Notes: a model not told the origin generated them from the sequence alone. Numbered from the stretch's first letter, positions 26,669-36,729 are shown. The stretch: DNA of 64,000 nucleotides from DAOUJI01 sp034422875 (GCA_034422875.1 DAOUJI010000098.1:27174-91173); one strand, 5' to 3'. A program made the numbers and translations.

Positions 26669-29503
26669 ATGCCGTCCCAACCAGGGAACATGGAGACAGT
26701 CCGTGAGGAGGTGGTCAACACTCTTCTTGCTCAGTCGCTCCGTGAGCATGGGCTGTCGGCAAGGGGAGAACGTCGTAGTCGGCAACACATTCCCGACTTA
26801 CGGGTCGAGTTGAGAACCAAAGACCTTGTACTGTTGGAGTGCAAGTGGGAAGGGTCAACAGGGCCTCTACAAGACCAACTACAAGAACGCTTGACACATT
26901 TCCCAACCGCTCTAGCCGTATGTGGCGTACTCTATCCAGACCGGTTACGACACTTCGAGAACACCAAAGAAGCGCTTGACGCCGCGACAGACCTACAGTG
27001 GTGGTTGTACGGCTCCCGCGGTGTAGCTTCATCGGACATCCGCATACGAACAGGGTCGGTGGCCGAGCTTGCCAACCATCTACGCACCCTTCCTCTGGCA
27101 CTGGAGGGCATCGACCGAGTCGCGGCGGCGGCTGGCGTCATAGGATACGCCATCGAACAGGCGGCTCAAGCAATTGGGGATCACGCCAGAATCTCCCGCC
27201 GCATCGCCGACATTATTGCCGACACAGACCAGGAGAAAAATCGCCAAGCCGCACTTCGCATAGGGTGTTTGGTCCTTTTCAACGCCATCGCATTTCAAGA
27301 CCGTCTAGCTGCCGCAAACCACGATGTCCCGACTGTCAACGAATCCCAACGAGAAGGAATCTCGGGACTAAAAGACGCTTGGCGAGATATTTGTAACAAC
27401 ATAGACTACGTGCCTGTCTTCGAGCTAGCAGCAGACATTCTGGACGTGCTTAGTGATGGGCCGTCCGAGTTGCATACATCAGTCACCGCTCCTCTTGTCA
27501 AAGCTATGGAAGACACCCACAGGCTGGAGGGACACGATCTGTCGGGACGGCTATTCCACACCCTGCTAACCGACGCTAAATTCACTGGAGCCTACTACAC
27601 GTCCGTCCCTGCAGCTACCCTCCTGTCCAGACTGGTGTTCCACAACTGGCCTCCGAACATTGATTGGAAGGACCACGAGTTCCCTGCGTCACTTAACGTC
27701 GCAGACCTGGCATGCGGCACCGGTACGTTGCTAATGGCCGTGGCTTCCGAAGTCGAACGACTGCACACCCATGCGGGAGGTCGACGCGCCGCGGATCTGC
27801 ATAAAGCTATGGTAGAACAAGCGCTTCATGGTTATGACGTACAGCTTTCGGCTGTTCATTTCGCAGCCACCAGCTTGGCCATGCTCAACCCCAACATACA
27901 GTTCGACCGAATGAATCTCTACGTGATGCCCATAGGAGCTGACAGTGCCAAAGTGTCACTCGGGTCGCTTGATTTCCTTGGGGTTGACGAGGCAGCAGTC
28001 CAATTCGCATTATCTGCAGAAGGGATGGGAAGCAACGCACTAAGCGCGACCAGCGCCGAACAGGTGTCAGGTAGCGGTCCGAAAGGAGCCGAAGAAGGCG
28101 TAACAGCCAAGTTGCCGGACTTGGATCTGGCAATTATGAACCCTCCTTTCACACGCTCGGTAGGCGGCAACCTACTATTCGGCAGCCTGCCTCAGACAGA
28201 CCGTCGGAAACTTCAGGACGAGCTATCTCGTCGATTGAAGTCACGGCAAGCATCCGCAACCGCAGGCCTTGGCGCGGCCTTTGTTGCTGCAGCTTCGCCT
28301 AAATTGCGGCCGGGCGAAGGACGATTGGCCCTAGTGCTGCCTGCCACCGTTTGCACCGGGCCATCATGGGAGCAGACTCGCTCTCTTATTGAAAAGGACT
28401 TTGTCCTAGACATGGTAATCACGTCCCACGACCCTCTGCGATGGAACTTCTCAGACAGCACTGACTTGTCCGAAGCCCTGTTAGTAGCAACTCGGCGGCC
28501 CGAGATCAACGACACCGTCGACCACCGGACTGTCTTTGTAAATCTCTGGCAAAACCCGGACGGAGTGTTGGACGCTCACAGAGTTGCCCAAGCGGTCACG
28601 TCGACCACTCCGGCTAGACTGGAAGAGGCGGGCACTGCACTACTGGAAGTTGACGGACATCACATCGGAGAATTGTTTGCCATCCTGGAATCCAAAGTCG
28701 CCGGAACGAAGTGGGCCGGGGTGCAATTCGCTCGCGGTGACATGGTGCGCTCTGCCCTTAAGCTACTGGATGGCAGCGAAGTCTGGATCCCGGGCGAGAC
28801 AGAGTCGGCCATCATTCCTTTGTGTCGCCTGGATGAACTTGGAGAAGTAGGACCCGATAGACGTGATGTCTGGGATGGATTTGAACGAACAGACGCTGTC
28901 ACAGCTTATCCGATGGTCGAGAACCACGACACGAACGCAAGAAAGCACTTGACGACCAATCCCGACAAATACCTGTCCCCACTCTCTCAAGCTCGTCCGG
29001 GCCGTCAACTGAAGCGGATCGAACAACTATGGCCAAAGGCAGGGAGACTCTTCATCGCTGAACGGCTGCGCCTTGATACCACTAGAATTATCGCCATGTG
29101 GTCGGAATCCAGAGCTCTGTCCAACGTATGGTGGCCGATCCGAGTCGAAGACAACTCGGTAGAGAAAGCACTTACCGTTTGGTTGAATTCAAGCTTGGGC
29201 TTGCTCACGATTCTGGCACGAAGGACCAGCACTGAGGGCGGATGGGTGGCTATGAAGAAAGCTGACTTGGAAGAAATGCCAGTCCTCGACGTGCGCCTCC
29301 TTGCGGAGTCGCAGCTTCAGAGTCTAACTGACTTGTTCGACTCACTGGCTGAAGAGGAATTCGAACGGCTGCCTGGAATGGACCATTGCCCGGTGCGACG
29401 AGCACTGGACGACGGAATCTCCCAAATTCTCGACCTGCCTGACCTCGCCAACCTTCGCAGTCTTCTGGCATCCGAACCAGTAGTGTCCAACAGAAGATTA
29501 TAG
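26669..29503 (+). CDS. Type IIG-like restriction-modification protein: N-terminal nuclease and N6-adenine methyltransferase
   Basis: 944 residues. The N-terminus looks like a PD-(D/E)xK nuclease: PDLRVELRTK, then LLECKWEG. A helical middle region is followed by the methyltransferase core with motif I (DLACGTGTLLMAVA, about residue 350) and motif IV (NPPFTRS, about residue 492), the NPPF form typical of N6-adenine enzymes. The C-terminal 300 residues would hold target recognition. This single-chain order is like Eco57I/type IIG enzymes. No specificity subunit or helicase is adjacent. Codons are more A/T-rich than in flanking genes, consistent with transfer. It may also be part of an undescribed defence module. 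Confidence 0.65.
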   Translation: MPSQPGNMETVREEVVNTLLAQSLREHGLSARGERRSRQHIPDLRVELRTKDLVLLECKWEGSTGPLQDQLQERLTHFPTALAVCGVLYPDRLRHFENTKEALDAATDLQWWLYGSRGVASSDIRIRTGSVAELANHLRTLPLALEGIDRVAAAAGVIGYAIEQAAQAIGDHARISRRIADIIADTDQEKNRQAALRIGCLVLFNAIAFQDRLAAANHDVPTVNESQREGISGLKDAWRDICNNIDYVPVFELAADILDVLSDGPSELHTSVTAPLVKAMEDTHRLEGHDLSGRLFHTLLTDAKFTGAYYTSVPAATLLSRLVFHNWPPNIDWKDHEFPASLNVADLACGTGTLLMAVASEVERLHTHAGGRRAADLHKAMVEQALHGYDVQLSAVHFAATSLAMLNPNIQFDRMNLYVMPIGADSAKVSLGSLDFLGVDEAAVQFALSAEGMGSNALSATSAEQVSGSGPKGAEEGVTAKLPDLDLAIMNPPFTRSVGGNLLFGSLPQTDRRKLQDELSRRLKSRQASATAGLGAAFVAAASPKLRPGEGRLALVLPATVCTGPSWEQTRSLIEKDFVLDMVITSHDPLRWNFSDSTDLSEALLVATRRPEINDTVDHRTVFVNLWQNPDGVLDAHRVAQAVTSTTPARLEEAGTALLEVDGHHIGELFAILESKVAGTKWAGVQFARGDMVRSALKLLDGSEVWIPGETESAIIPLCRLDELGEVGPDRRDVWDGFERTDAVTAYPMVENHDTNARKHLTTNPDKYLSPLSQARPGRQLKRIEQLWPKAGRLFIAERLRLDTTRIIAMWSESRALSNVWWPIRVEDNSVEKALTVWLNSSLGLLTILARRTSTEGGWVAMKKADLEEMPVLDVRLLAESQLQSLTDLFDSLAEEEFERLPGMDHCPVRRALDDGISQILDLPDLANLRSLLASEPVVSNRRL

Positions 29504-29584
29504 TGCTCCGTCGCGTTATTACGGGGCATAAGTTGGTATGATTACGTAGAAATTATACGACGTAGCTAATATCTAGAAACTTCG

Positions 29585-29809
29585 ATGTCGGATGGAATGA
29601 CAGAAGAGCGGGTCAGTCACCTCGAAGGGGCGTCCGGGCAGTGGGCTACCAAGGCGGACCTCGCTGGATTAGAAACCAGACTGACCAAAGATATCGGCGA
29701 CTTGAGGGCGGAACTGAAGGGCGACATCAGCAGCGTCATCAAGTGGATGGCCATGCTGCAACTCGCCGGGTTGGCAGCCATCGCCGCCATCATGGGGTTC
29801 CTGGCCTAG
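29585..29809 (+). CDS. Small coiled-coil membrane protein
   Basis: 74 residues, unrecognised. A charged heptad-like stretch (KADLAGLETRLTKDIGDLRAEL in substance) is followed by a C-terminal transmembrane segment (MLQLAGLAAIAAIMGFL). This short coiled coil plus membrane anchor plan is common in genomes and often found beside accessory genes; no function is known. It lies 82 bp after the nuclease-methyltransferase gene in A/T-rich DNA and may have arrived with it. Confidence 0.5.
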   Translation: MSDGMTEERVSHLEGASGQWATKADLAGLETRLTKDIGDLRAELKGDISSVIKWMAMLQLAGLAAIAAIMGFLA

Positions 29810-29833
29810 AGACACCCCTTTTCTAACTATCCA

Positions 29834-30616
29834 TTAGTCCCAGGCGGACTGGTCCTGGCCCGAATACTGGCGCATGGTCATGCCGCCGTCGATTACGAGC
29901 ATGTGCCCTGTGATGTAGTCGGCCTCGTCGGATGACAGAAAGACCACTCCGTTGGCCTGGTCCAGCGGCTCGGCCACCCGGCCCAGAGGCACCGTTTTCT
30001 TGGTGTGCTCGTCTATCCTGGGGCTTTGGAGCCTGGGGTCGATGTTGGTGCGGGTCCCGCCCGGAGCAATGCAGTTGACGTTGATGCCGTACTTGGCCAG
30101 GTCGGCCGCCGCCGCACGGGTCAGCATGTACACTCCGCCTTTGGACGCAGCGTAAGCAGTCTGGTTTTCAGAGATCACCATGGAGTTGACCGAGGCGGTG
30201 TTGACGATTTTCCCCTTGCGTCCCTGGTGTACCATTTGCTTTGCCGCAGCCTGTATGCCCAGGAAAACGCCCTTCAGGTTCACCGCTATCATGCGGTCCC
30301 ATTCGTCCTCGGTCTGCTCCAGCACTGAGGCCCAACTAGCGACACCCGCGTTGTTGACCATGATGTCCAGACTGCCGTATGTCTCCACGGCGGCGGCCAC
30401 CAGGCCTTCAACATCGGCCTTCTTGGAGACGTCCGCCGTCACGCCAATGGCCTGGCCACCTACGTCGTTTATCTCGTTGACGGTAGCCTGGAGGCCCTCC
30501 TCAGACCAGTCCGCCAGGACCAGCCGGGCGCCCTCCTGATTGAAGCGGCGGGACACTCCCCGGCCTATGCCGCTGCCGGCTCCTGTGACAATAGCTGTCT
30601 TGCCCTCAAGTCGCAT
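29834..30616 (-). CDS. Short-chain dehydrogenase/reductase
   Basis: About 260 residues, classical SDR. TGAGSGIG near residue 12 binds NAD(P), NNAG follows at about 88, SVNSM contributes the catalytic Ser, and YAASKGG gives the Tyr-Lys pair. The C-terminus has GHMLVIDGGMT as usual. Cofactor preference appears NAD-like or mixed (no basic residue straight after the glycine motif); the substrate is unknown. I use the ATG at 30616; the longer start at 30670 overlaps the upstream hydroxylase gene. It is probably co-transcribed with that gene. Confidence 0.9.
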   Translation of the reverse strand: MRLEGKTAIVTGAGSGIGRGVSRRFNQEGARLVLADWSEEGLQATVNEINDVGGQAIGVTADVSKKADVEGLVAAAVETYGSLDIMVNNAGVASWASVLEQTEDEWDRMIAVNLKGVFLGIQAAAKQMVHQGRKGKIVNTASVNSMVISENQTAYAASKGGVYMLTRAAAADLAKYGINVNCIAPGGTRTNIDPRLQSPRIDEHTKKTVPLGRVAEPLDQANGVVFLSSDEADYITGHMLVIDGGMTMRQYSGQDQSAWD

Positions 30617-30645
30617 CCGCTTAACTCCGTAGCTTTGTACCCAGA

Positions 30646-32955
30646 TTACTTGCCCTCTTTTGACTCCCACACCGCATCCAGAATGGTCCCTGGAGCCATC
30701 GGGAGCTTGTGCATCCTGACTCCCGTTGCGTGGTAAACGGCGTTGGCTATGGCTCCCGGAGGAGGCACTATGGGCACCTCACCGACGCCTCGTGCACCAT
30801 ATGGGTGACCGGGGTTGTGGCACTCGATCATCACCGTCTCAATCATCGGCAGGTCGAGAGCGGTGGGCATCCGGTAGTCCAGGAAGGACGAGTTGGCCAT
30901 CTGGCCCTGGTCGTTGAAGTAATACTCCTCGGTGAGCGCCCATCCTATGCCCTGGGAAGCGCCGCCTTGCATCTGCCCTTCCACATAGCTGGGGTGGATG
31001 GCCTTGCCCACATCCTGGAAGGTGGTATAGCGCAGAACGTCCACCTTGCCGGTGTCTGGGTCCACTTCCACATCCACCATGTGGAGGGCGAAGGAGGGAC
31101 CTTGTCCGGCGGGACTCAAGCTGGCCCGGCCTACAACGGGTCCTCCCGTGGCATTCAACCTTGCCGCCATCTCCTTGAAGGTCATCTTCAGTTCGGGGTC
31201 CGACTTGTGAGCGACTAAGCCATCGCTGTAAGTCACGTCATCGGACGAAACGTCCCATATACGAGCGGCCCGTTCTAGCATCTGCCGCTTGATGTCGTTG
31301 GCCGCTTCGTAGGAGGCCCAGCCGGTCATAAAGGCAACCGAGCTCCCTCCGGTGATTTTGGTGTATCCGATGGAGTCCGTGTCCCCGACAGTGGGCTTGA
31401 CATCCTCAGCCGAGATGCCCAGTTCCTCCGCCACGTGCATGGCCGCCACAGCCCGGGTGCCGCCAATGTCCACGGAGCCTTCAACCAGGCTCACGGTGCC
31501 GTCGGAGTTGACGCTGGCCACAGCGCTGGCAGGCCCCGTTGTGTTGCCCCAGAAACCCACGGCCACTCCCCGGCCCTGGTTGGGTCTGGTGAGGGGAGTC
31601 TTGTAGTGGTCGTGCTCCTTGGCCGTCTGGAGGATTTCAGGGTAGCCAGTCATGGGAAGCTGTGGACCCGTGATACGTCGGGTGCCTTCCTTGGCTCCGT
31701 TGAGAACGCGGAACTCTATCGGGTCCATGCCGATTTTCTCGCATATCTGGTCCATCACCTGCTCGACAGCAAAGCCCGCGCCGCCCACGCCAGGCGCCCT
31801 ATACGCCAGCACCTTGGGCATGTTGGTGATAACGTCCAGTCCTTCGGCCCGGGCGTTCTCCAGGTCGTAGGGCGTGAATACGTTCTGGGTTCCGCCCATG
31901 ACCGGAGAGCCGGGGTATGCGCCCGCCTGGTATGCCAGGTATGCGTTGGCCGCAGTAATCTTGCCTTCGTTGGTGGCGCCTATTTTCACCTTCATGTATG
32001 AGCCTGACGTGGGGCCGGATGTTTCGAATACTTCCGTCCGTGAGAGGCTGGCCTTAACCGGGCGGCCCGTCTTCCTGGAAAGGATGGCCACCACCGGCTC
32101 CAGTATGACGTGGAGCTTAGCCCCGAATCCGCCGCCGATCTCCATAGGGGTCACTTTCACCTTGGACCGCGGCAGATTCAGGAGTCCCGCCAACTGGTCC
32201 CGGATGTTGAAGTGCCCCTGGCTACTGCCCCATACGGTCAGGGAACCGTCGGGACTCCATTGGGCGGTGGCGCTCTGAGGCTCGATAAATCCCTGGTGCA
32301 CGGGCTGCGTCTCGAACTCCTGCTCGATGATTATGTCAGCCTCTTTGAATCCCTTCTCAACGTCGCCAATCTCGTATACGAAGTGGTTGGCCACATTAGT
32401 CGATTCGGTGTCATCGGAGTCGTCCCGGAGACCGCCCGGCCTCAGCCCGGGGTTGGACAGGTTGGCCAGTCGCTCATGAATTTTAGGTGCGTCTTCCTTC
32501 ATGGCGTCGCGCACGTTTATTGCGAAGGGAAGGACCTCGTAGTCCACCTCGATGAGCTTCAGCGCCTCTTCGGCTTCATGGAGGCTGGTGGCGGCCACCG
32601 CCGCTACGGCGTGGCCTTTGTAGAGGGCCTTGTCGGAGGCCATAGCCTGGTTGCTCAGGAATTTCATGTTTATCATGGAGCCTTCGCCCAGGTCGGCCAC
32701 TTTCCCCGACGGCTGGGGGAAGTCGGCGCCGGTCACCACAGCCTTAACCCCAGGAAGAGCCAGGGCTTTGCTGGTGTCGATGGACTTGATGCGCGCGTGG
32801 GCGTGGGGGCTCCTTAAGACTCTCGCATACAGAAGACCCGGCAGATTGACGTCCGCTCCGTATCTGGCCCTGCCGGTCACCTTGTCGGGACCGTCGTGCC
32901 GCACCGGTCGCGTCCCGATTACTTTGAGGTCTTGCACCTTAGCTTCAGTAGCCAT
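30646..32955 (-). CDS. Xanthine dehydrogenase/aldehyde oxidase family, molybdopterin-binding large subunit
   Basis: 769 residues. It starts with VIGTRPVRHDGPDKVTGRARYGAD, the usual N-terminus of the family. The FGGGFGAK-type loop appears as EIGGGFGAKLHV, the Mo-site loop as AYRAPGVGGAG, and the catalytic Glu in ARGVGEVPIVPP. The AYRAPG loop is not the AYxCSFR of form I CO dehydrogenase, so an aldehyde, purine or other hydroxylase is more likely. The FAD and 2Fe-2S subunits that normally accompany it are absent nearby. A paralogue lies at 39928-42210. Confidence 0.9.
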   Translation of the reverse strand: MATEAKVQDLKVIGTRPVRHDGPDKVTGRARYGADVNLPGLLYARVLRSPHAHARIKSIDTSKALALPGVKAVVTGADFPQPSGKVADLGEGSMINMKFLSNQAMASDKALYKGHAVAAVAATSLHEAEEALKLIEVDYEVLPFAINVRDAMKEDAPKIHERLANLSNPGLRPGGLRDDSDDTESTNVANHFVYEIGDVEKGFKEADIIIEQEFETQPVHQGFIEPQSATAQWSPDGSLTVWGSSQGHFNIRDQLAGLLNLPRSKVKVTPMEIGGGFGAKLHVILEPVVAILSRKTGRPVKASLSRTEVFETSGPTSGSYMKVKIGATNEGKITAANAYLAYQAGAYPGSPVMGGTQNVFTPYDLENARAEGLDVITNMPKVLAYRAPGVGGAGFAVEQVMDQICEKIGMDPIEFRVLNGAKEGTRRITGPQLPMTGYPEILQTAKEHDHYKTPLTRPNQGRGVAVGFWGNTTGPASAVASVNSDGTVSLVEGSVDIGGTRAVAAMHVAEELGISAEDVKPTVGDTDSIGYTKITGGSSVAFMTGWASYEAANDIKRQMLERAARIWDVSSDDVTYSDGLVAHKSDPELKMTFKEMAARLNATGGPVVGRASLSPAGQGPSFALHMVDVEVDPDTGKVDVLRYTTFQDVGKAIHPSYVEGQMQGGASQGIGWALTEEYYFNDQGQMANSSFLDYRMPTALDLPMIETVMIECHNPGHPYGARGVGEVPIVPPPGAIANAVYHATGVRMHKLPMAPGTILDAVWESKEGK

Positions 32956-33075
32956 GTCGTGTCATACCTCCACAGGAAATCTGGGCCATTTTACCATACC
33001 GCATTTCCGTGCGCGCCGTAGCCGTCCCGGGTTGCGCTGGGTGGGACGTGCATATAAGAGGCCGCCCCTAAAAGG

Positions 33076-33104
33076 AAAGAGCGGCTTGGACCAAGCCGCT
33101 CTTT
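33076..33104 (-). terminator. Terminator after proX
   Basis: AAAGAGCGGCTT/AAGCCGCTCTTT, 12 bp perfect with a GGACC loop, followed on the minus strand by CCTTTTA. It lies 32 bp after the proX stop. Confidence 0.8.
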
Positions 33105-33135
33105 CGTCCGTTTCGGGCAGTGCAACTAGGGTAAA

Positions 33136-34200
33136 TTAACCCTCATTGGCCAGTGCAGACCTGACCTTTTCGGCCGCCTCTGGCGTCACCCACTGCGTCC
33201 AAATATCGTTGTTCTGCAGGAACCAAATAGCAGCGTCCTGACTTTCAGCATCCGGGTTGGCGTCAAGCCACTGGAAGATGGACTTGTAGACAGGGACACT
33301 GAACTCCCACTTTTGAAGCATCCCTATGACGTCCGGGGCACGTGGAAGCAGGCTCTTGTTAACGGCCACTAAAACGAGGGAGTCATCAAAGGCGCAAGCC
33401 TTGTCAGCCTCCCAGCATTCCATTGAATAGGGAGGTTCTTCCAGGCGGACCAAGTCCAACTTAAGGGCGGGGTCGCCAGTGCCCCACATGTAGCCGAGCC
33501 ACGGCTCTTCCCTTTCATAGGCGCCGAATATCTCGGCGAACATCGCGTCCTGAGAGCCTGGGTTTAAAACGTGGAGGTCGTCAGCAAGTCCATAGGCCTC
33601 AATCTGAGCGCGCCCTACCGCCTCGCAGGACCAATCAACAAGACACCCGACTAGGCGAGCCTTGCCCCGGCTGTCAGGAGTGGAGAAAAGTTCCTGGAAT
33701 TCGGGCTTCTTCAGGTCCTGGGGAGTTTTGAGGTCAGGATTTGCGTCGGCAATGTATTTCGGCACGACGAAGGTGCTCTGCCAGTCTCCCACCAAGCTGG
33801 TGCCGACCGACACTACTTCTCCGAGTTGAACAGCTTCTTCCCATCCAAGCGATTGGTTAGGCAGCCAAATTTCAAGGGTCACGTGGATGTCGCCTGCTAC
33901 CAGACCCTCAAAATTGGGGAGAGTGCCTCCCAAAACGGCATCGGTCGGATAGCCATAGCCATGCTCTACAATGTACTGGGCAATCCGGTTCTGGACTTGG
34001 GCGCTGGTCCAGTTGAGGTCGGAAAAGACGATAGTCTCTTTAGGCGGTTCGGGAGTGGCCGTGGGTTGGGGTGTGGCCGTGGGCTCGGCCGGGACGGGTG
34101 TTGCCGTAGGGTCTTCGCCCGCGCATCCTACAGCCGCCAACGAGACGATAAATAGGGCCGCCAGGAGAAAGCCCCACTTTAGAGCTATGAATCGGCGCAT
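33136..34200 (-). CDS. proX: Glycine betaine/proline ABC transporter substrate-binding lipoprotein
   Basis: 354 residues. The signal peptide ends with AAVGC (lipobox), followed by a Thr/Pro linker (PTATPQPTATPEP) typical of Chloroflexota lipoproteins. The binding domain begins TIVFSDLNWTSAQVQNRIAQYI, with GGTLPNFEGLVAGDIHVTLEIWLP, and belongs to the OpuAC/ProX family, which cages quaternary amines with aromatic residues. The C-terminal QWLDANPD and WVTPEA segments also fit. Last gene of proV-proW-proX on the minus strand. Confidence 0.9.
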   Translation of the reverse strand: MRRFIALKWGFLLAALFIVSLAAVGCAGEDPTATPVPAEPTATPQPTATPEPPKETIVFSDLNWTSAQVQNRIAQYIVEHGYGYPTDAVLGGTLPNFEGLVAGDIHVTLEIWLPNQSLGWEEAVQLGEVVSVGTSLVGDWQSTFVVPKYIADANPDLKTPQDLKKPEFQELFSTPDSRGKARLVGCLVDWSCEAVGRAQIEAYGLADDLHVLNPGSQDAMFAEIFGAYEREEPWLGYMWGTGDPALKLDLVRLEEPPYSMECWEADKACAFDDSLVLVAVNKSLLPRAPDVIGMLQKWEFSVPVYKSIFQWLDANPDAESQDAAIWFLQNNDIWTQWVTPEAAEKVRSALANEG

Positions 34201-34325
34201 ATTGTCGACCTCCTAAAATTGTTGCAACCTATTGACTGGGCGCTACTCTTTTACTAGGTTTCGTCTTGGTTGTCAACTTTGCCGGTGTTTCCTGCCTTGG
34301 ATTTAGCTCCACCAGACTCAACGCC

Positions 34326-35402
34326 CTAGTTCCCACCGGACAATGCCTGTTCCCTGGATTTGGCCATCGCTTGAGTGATTCTGTCGATCACGACAGCGAT
34401 AAAGACAATGGCCAGCCCACCTATAAGGGCATTGCCAGCCTCCCTGCGTCCTAGAGCCCGCAGCACGACTTCGCCAAGGCCGCCAGCAGCCACCAGAGAC
34501 GCCACAACAACCATAGAAAGGGCGAGCATCGTGGTCTGGTTCACTCCAGCCATAATAGTCGGGAGAGCCATCGGGATCTGAACTTTAACAAGGAGCTGCG
34601 TCGGGGTGGCGCCGAATGAGCGGGCCGCCTCCACTGTCTGTGGCGAGACCTGCCTGATTCCCAGGTTGGTCAGCCGTATCACCGGGGGCATTGCGTATAT
34701 CACGGTAGCCATGACACCCGGCATTGTTCCCAAGCCGAACAGGAGAACGGCAGGCACCAGATAAACAAAGCTGGGCATGGTCTGAGCGCCGTCCAGGACG
34801 GGTCTCATAATGTTGTCTGCCCAGCGACTTCGAGCTCCCAGAACACCAAGCGGTATTCCGATCATAAGGCATATGACCACCGATACGACAATTAAGGCGA
34901 TGGTCTCCATTGCACTTGCCCACAAGCTTTCAGGGTTGTCAGGGAGTCTGCCCATAAGCCCGATCAACAGCAAGGCAGCGCTGGCGAACAAGGCCAAGCT
35001 CGGTCCGGAAACGCGCCAAGCCAAAAGGCCCACGGCAACCAGAATGGCTGGCCAGGGAACCCACCGCAGACCGTCTTCCAGATGCACCATCACCTTGAGC
35101 ACAGCTTCCTTAATTCCGTCGAACAACCAGTCGAGATTGGCAGTCAACCAATCGACCGCTTCATCTATTCCGCTTCCGATGGTCCGCCCCCAGGCGACTG
35201 GGAAGCCCAAGTCGTGCCCCCATCCCGCGGATGCGATGGCTCCTACCACCACCACCAAGACTGCCGCGATGGGCGCCCATATCCGGAAGGGAGCTTTGGA
35301 AAACCTGTTTAACAGGTCCTCAACCTTCACTGGAATACTAGTTGGCGCAGTAGGTTGGTCTTGGGTCTCGAGGTCTTCCTCGCCTTGGACGGCGTTAGCC
35401 AC
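34326..35402 (-). CDS. proW: Glycine betaine/proline ABC transporter permease
   Basis: 358 residues. A soluble N-terminus of about 35 residues precedes several membrane helices; the conserved core has MRPVLDGAQTMPSFVYLVPAVLLFGLG read as short motifs LDGAQTMPSFVYL and GTMPGVMATVIYA, then PQTVEAARSFGATPTQLL, the EAA loop, exactly as in ProW/OpuAB. It works with ProV and ProX to import compatible solutes. The gap to proV is 67 bp. Confidence 0.93.
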   Translation of the reverse strand: MANAVQGEEDLETQDQPTAPTSIPVKVEDLLNRFSKAPFRIWAPIAAVLVVVVGAIASAGWGHDLGFPVAWGRTIGSGIDEAVDWLTANLDWLFDGIKEAVLKVMVHLEDGLRWVPWPAILVAVGLLAWRVSGPSLALFASAALLLIGLMGRLPDNPESLWASAMETIALIVVSVVICLMIGIPLGVLGARSRWADNIMRPVLDGAQTMPSFVYLVPAVLLFGLGTMPGVMATVIYAMPPVIRLTNLGIRQVSPQTVEAARSFGATPTQLLVKVQIPMALPTIMAGVNQTTMLALSMVVVASLVAAGGLGEVVLRALGRREAGNALIGGLAIVFIAVVIDRITQAMAKSREQALSGGN

Positions 35403-35469
35403 AGGATGCCTCCTGAAAAGGGGTCGTCACGACCGGAAGTAAGAGCGGGCCGACGGTGGAGTCGAAGAG

Positions 35470-36729
35470 CTACTGGTCCTCTGAGATGGCCTCTGCGAGT
35501 GCATAGCGGTGCACAACGCCCATCAGCTTCCCGTCTTCATCCACCACCGGGATAGGATAGTTGCTGGACATGCAGATCGGGATTAGTTGTTCCAGAGCAA
35601 CATCGTTGGAGATGGGTTCCGGGTCGGTGTAAAGGTAACGCTCGATATGGTCTCCCAGCTTGTCCACGCCTGCTTGCAAAGCTGCGTGGGCTTGTTCGAT
35701 AGTGAGCATTCCCAGGTAGTTGTCGTCATCGTCAAGCACCAAAGCCAAGTCGGTGGCATCTCCACGCATAGCCTGGAGAGCATCCTGGGGGCCCTTGCGG
35801 CACTGGATGACCGTTGAGGGTTCCTCCATCACGTGGTTGGCTGTGAGAATGGACTCCTTACGGACGTCCTGAGTGAACTCGGCGACGTAATCGTCTTCGG
35901 GGCTGAGCACGATATCTTCAGGCTGGCCTATCTGCACCACGGCCCCGTCACGCATTATCGCGATGCGATCACCCAGCTTCAGCGCCTCGGCCAGGTCGTG
36001 GGTGATAAACACAATAGTCTTGTTGAGCTCCTTCTGAAGCCGAACGAGTTCGTCCTGCATATGCCTACGAATAAGGGGGTCCAGCCCGCTGAAGGGCTCG
36101 TCCATCAGCAGTATGTCAGGGTCCATTGCCAACGCCCTGGCCAGTCCAACCCTCTGCTGCATGCCGCCGCTCAACTCTCTGGGATACGACCGTTCCCAGC
36201 CGTCCAGGCCCACCAGCTCCAGCATCTCCATAGTCTTGGAGTATCTCTCCGACTTTTCGATTCCCCGGATCTCCAGTCCCCAGGAGGCGTTGTCAATTAC
36301 GTTGCGGTGAGGGAGAAGGCCGTAATGCTGGAACACCATAGCCACTTTCCCCCGGCGGAACTCAGTCAGCCTCTGGTCATCGGCCTTGATGATGTCCTCT
36401 CCGTCCACAACGATCTCGCCGGCGGTGGGCTCGATGAGCCGTGTGAGGCAACGGACCAGGGTCGATTTGCCGCTGCCCGACAGACCCATAACGACAAATG
36501 TTTCTCCCTGGTGGACGTCGAAGGTGACCTGCTGAAGTGCGATAACCAGCCCCAGGTTCTCCTGAATATCGCGTTTGCCTAAGCCGACGTTTTCAGAGAT
36601 GAGGGCCTGCTGAGGGTTTCTTCCGTAGACCTTCCACAGGTCCTTGACCGAGATAGTAGGATCACTCAGTCCGTTGGAGCCACCATTTCGGTTCTCAACA
36701 TACGTCCTGCCTGGAGCTTCTACCGCCAT
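35470..36729 (-). CDS. proV: Glycine betaine/proline ABC transporter ATP-binding protein with CBS domains
   Basis: About 419 residues from the ATG at 36729 (AAGGGAG upstream; a longer start at 36795 is less likely). The N-terminus has the ProV extension (VYGRNPQQALI, then KRDIQENLGLVIALQQVTF). Walker A is GLSGSGKST, signature LSGGMQQRVGLARALA, Walker B DILLMDEPFSGLDPL. Two CBS motifs at the C-terminus end in YPIPVVDEDGKLMGVVHRYAL and act in ProV/OpuAA as ionic-strength sensors. First gene of proVWX, so osmotic control is expected from the family. Confidence 0.93.
   Translation of the reverse strand: MAVEAPGRTYVENRNGGSNGLSDPTISVKDLWKVYGRNPQQALISENVGLGKRDIQENLGLVIALQQVTFDVHQGETFVVMGLSGSGKSTLVRCLTRLIEPTAGEIVVDGEDIIKADDQRLTEFRRGKVAMVFQHYGLLPHRNVIDNASWGLEIRGIEKSERYSKTMEMLELVGLDGWERSYPRELSGGMQQRVGLARALAMDPDILLMDEPFSGLDPLIRRHMQDELVRLQKELNKTIVFITHDLAEALKLGDRIAIMRDGAVVQIGQPEDIVLSPEDDYVAEFTQDVRKESILTANHVMEEPSTVIQCRKGPQDALQAMRGDATDLALVLDDDDNYLGMLTIEQAHAALQAGVDKLGDHIERYLYTDPEPISNDVALEQLIPICMSSNYPIPVVDEDGKLMGVVHRYALAEAISEDQ

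Noticed and set aside
30646..32955. Calling the large subunits CoxL of carbon monoxide dehydrogenase
   Set aside because: The active-site loop is AYRAPG, not AYxCSFR, and coxS/coxM are missing.
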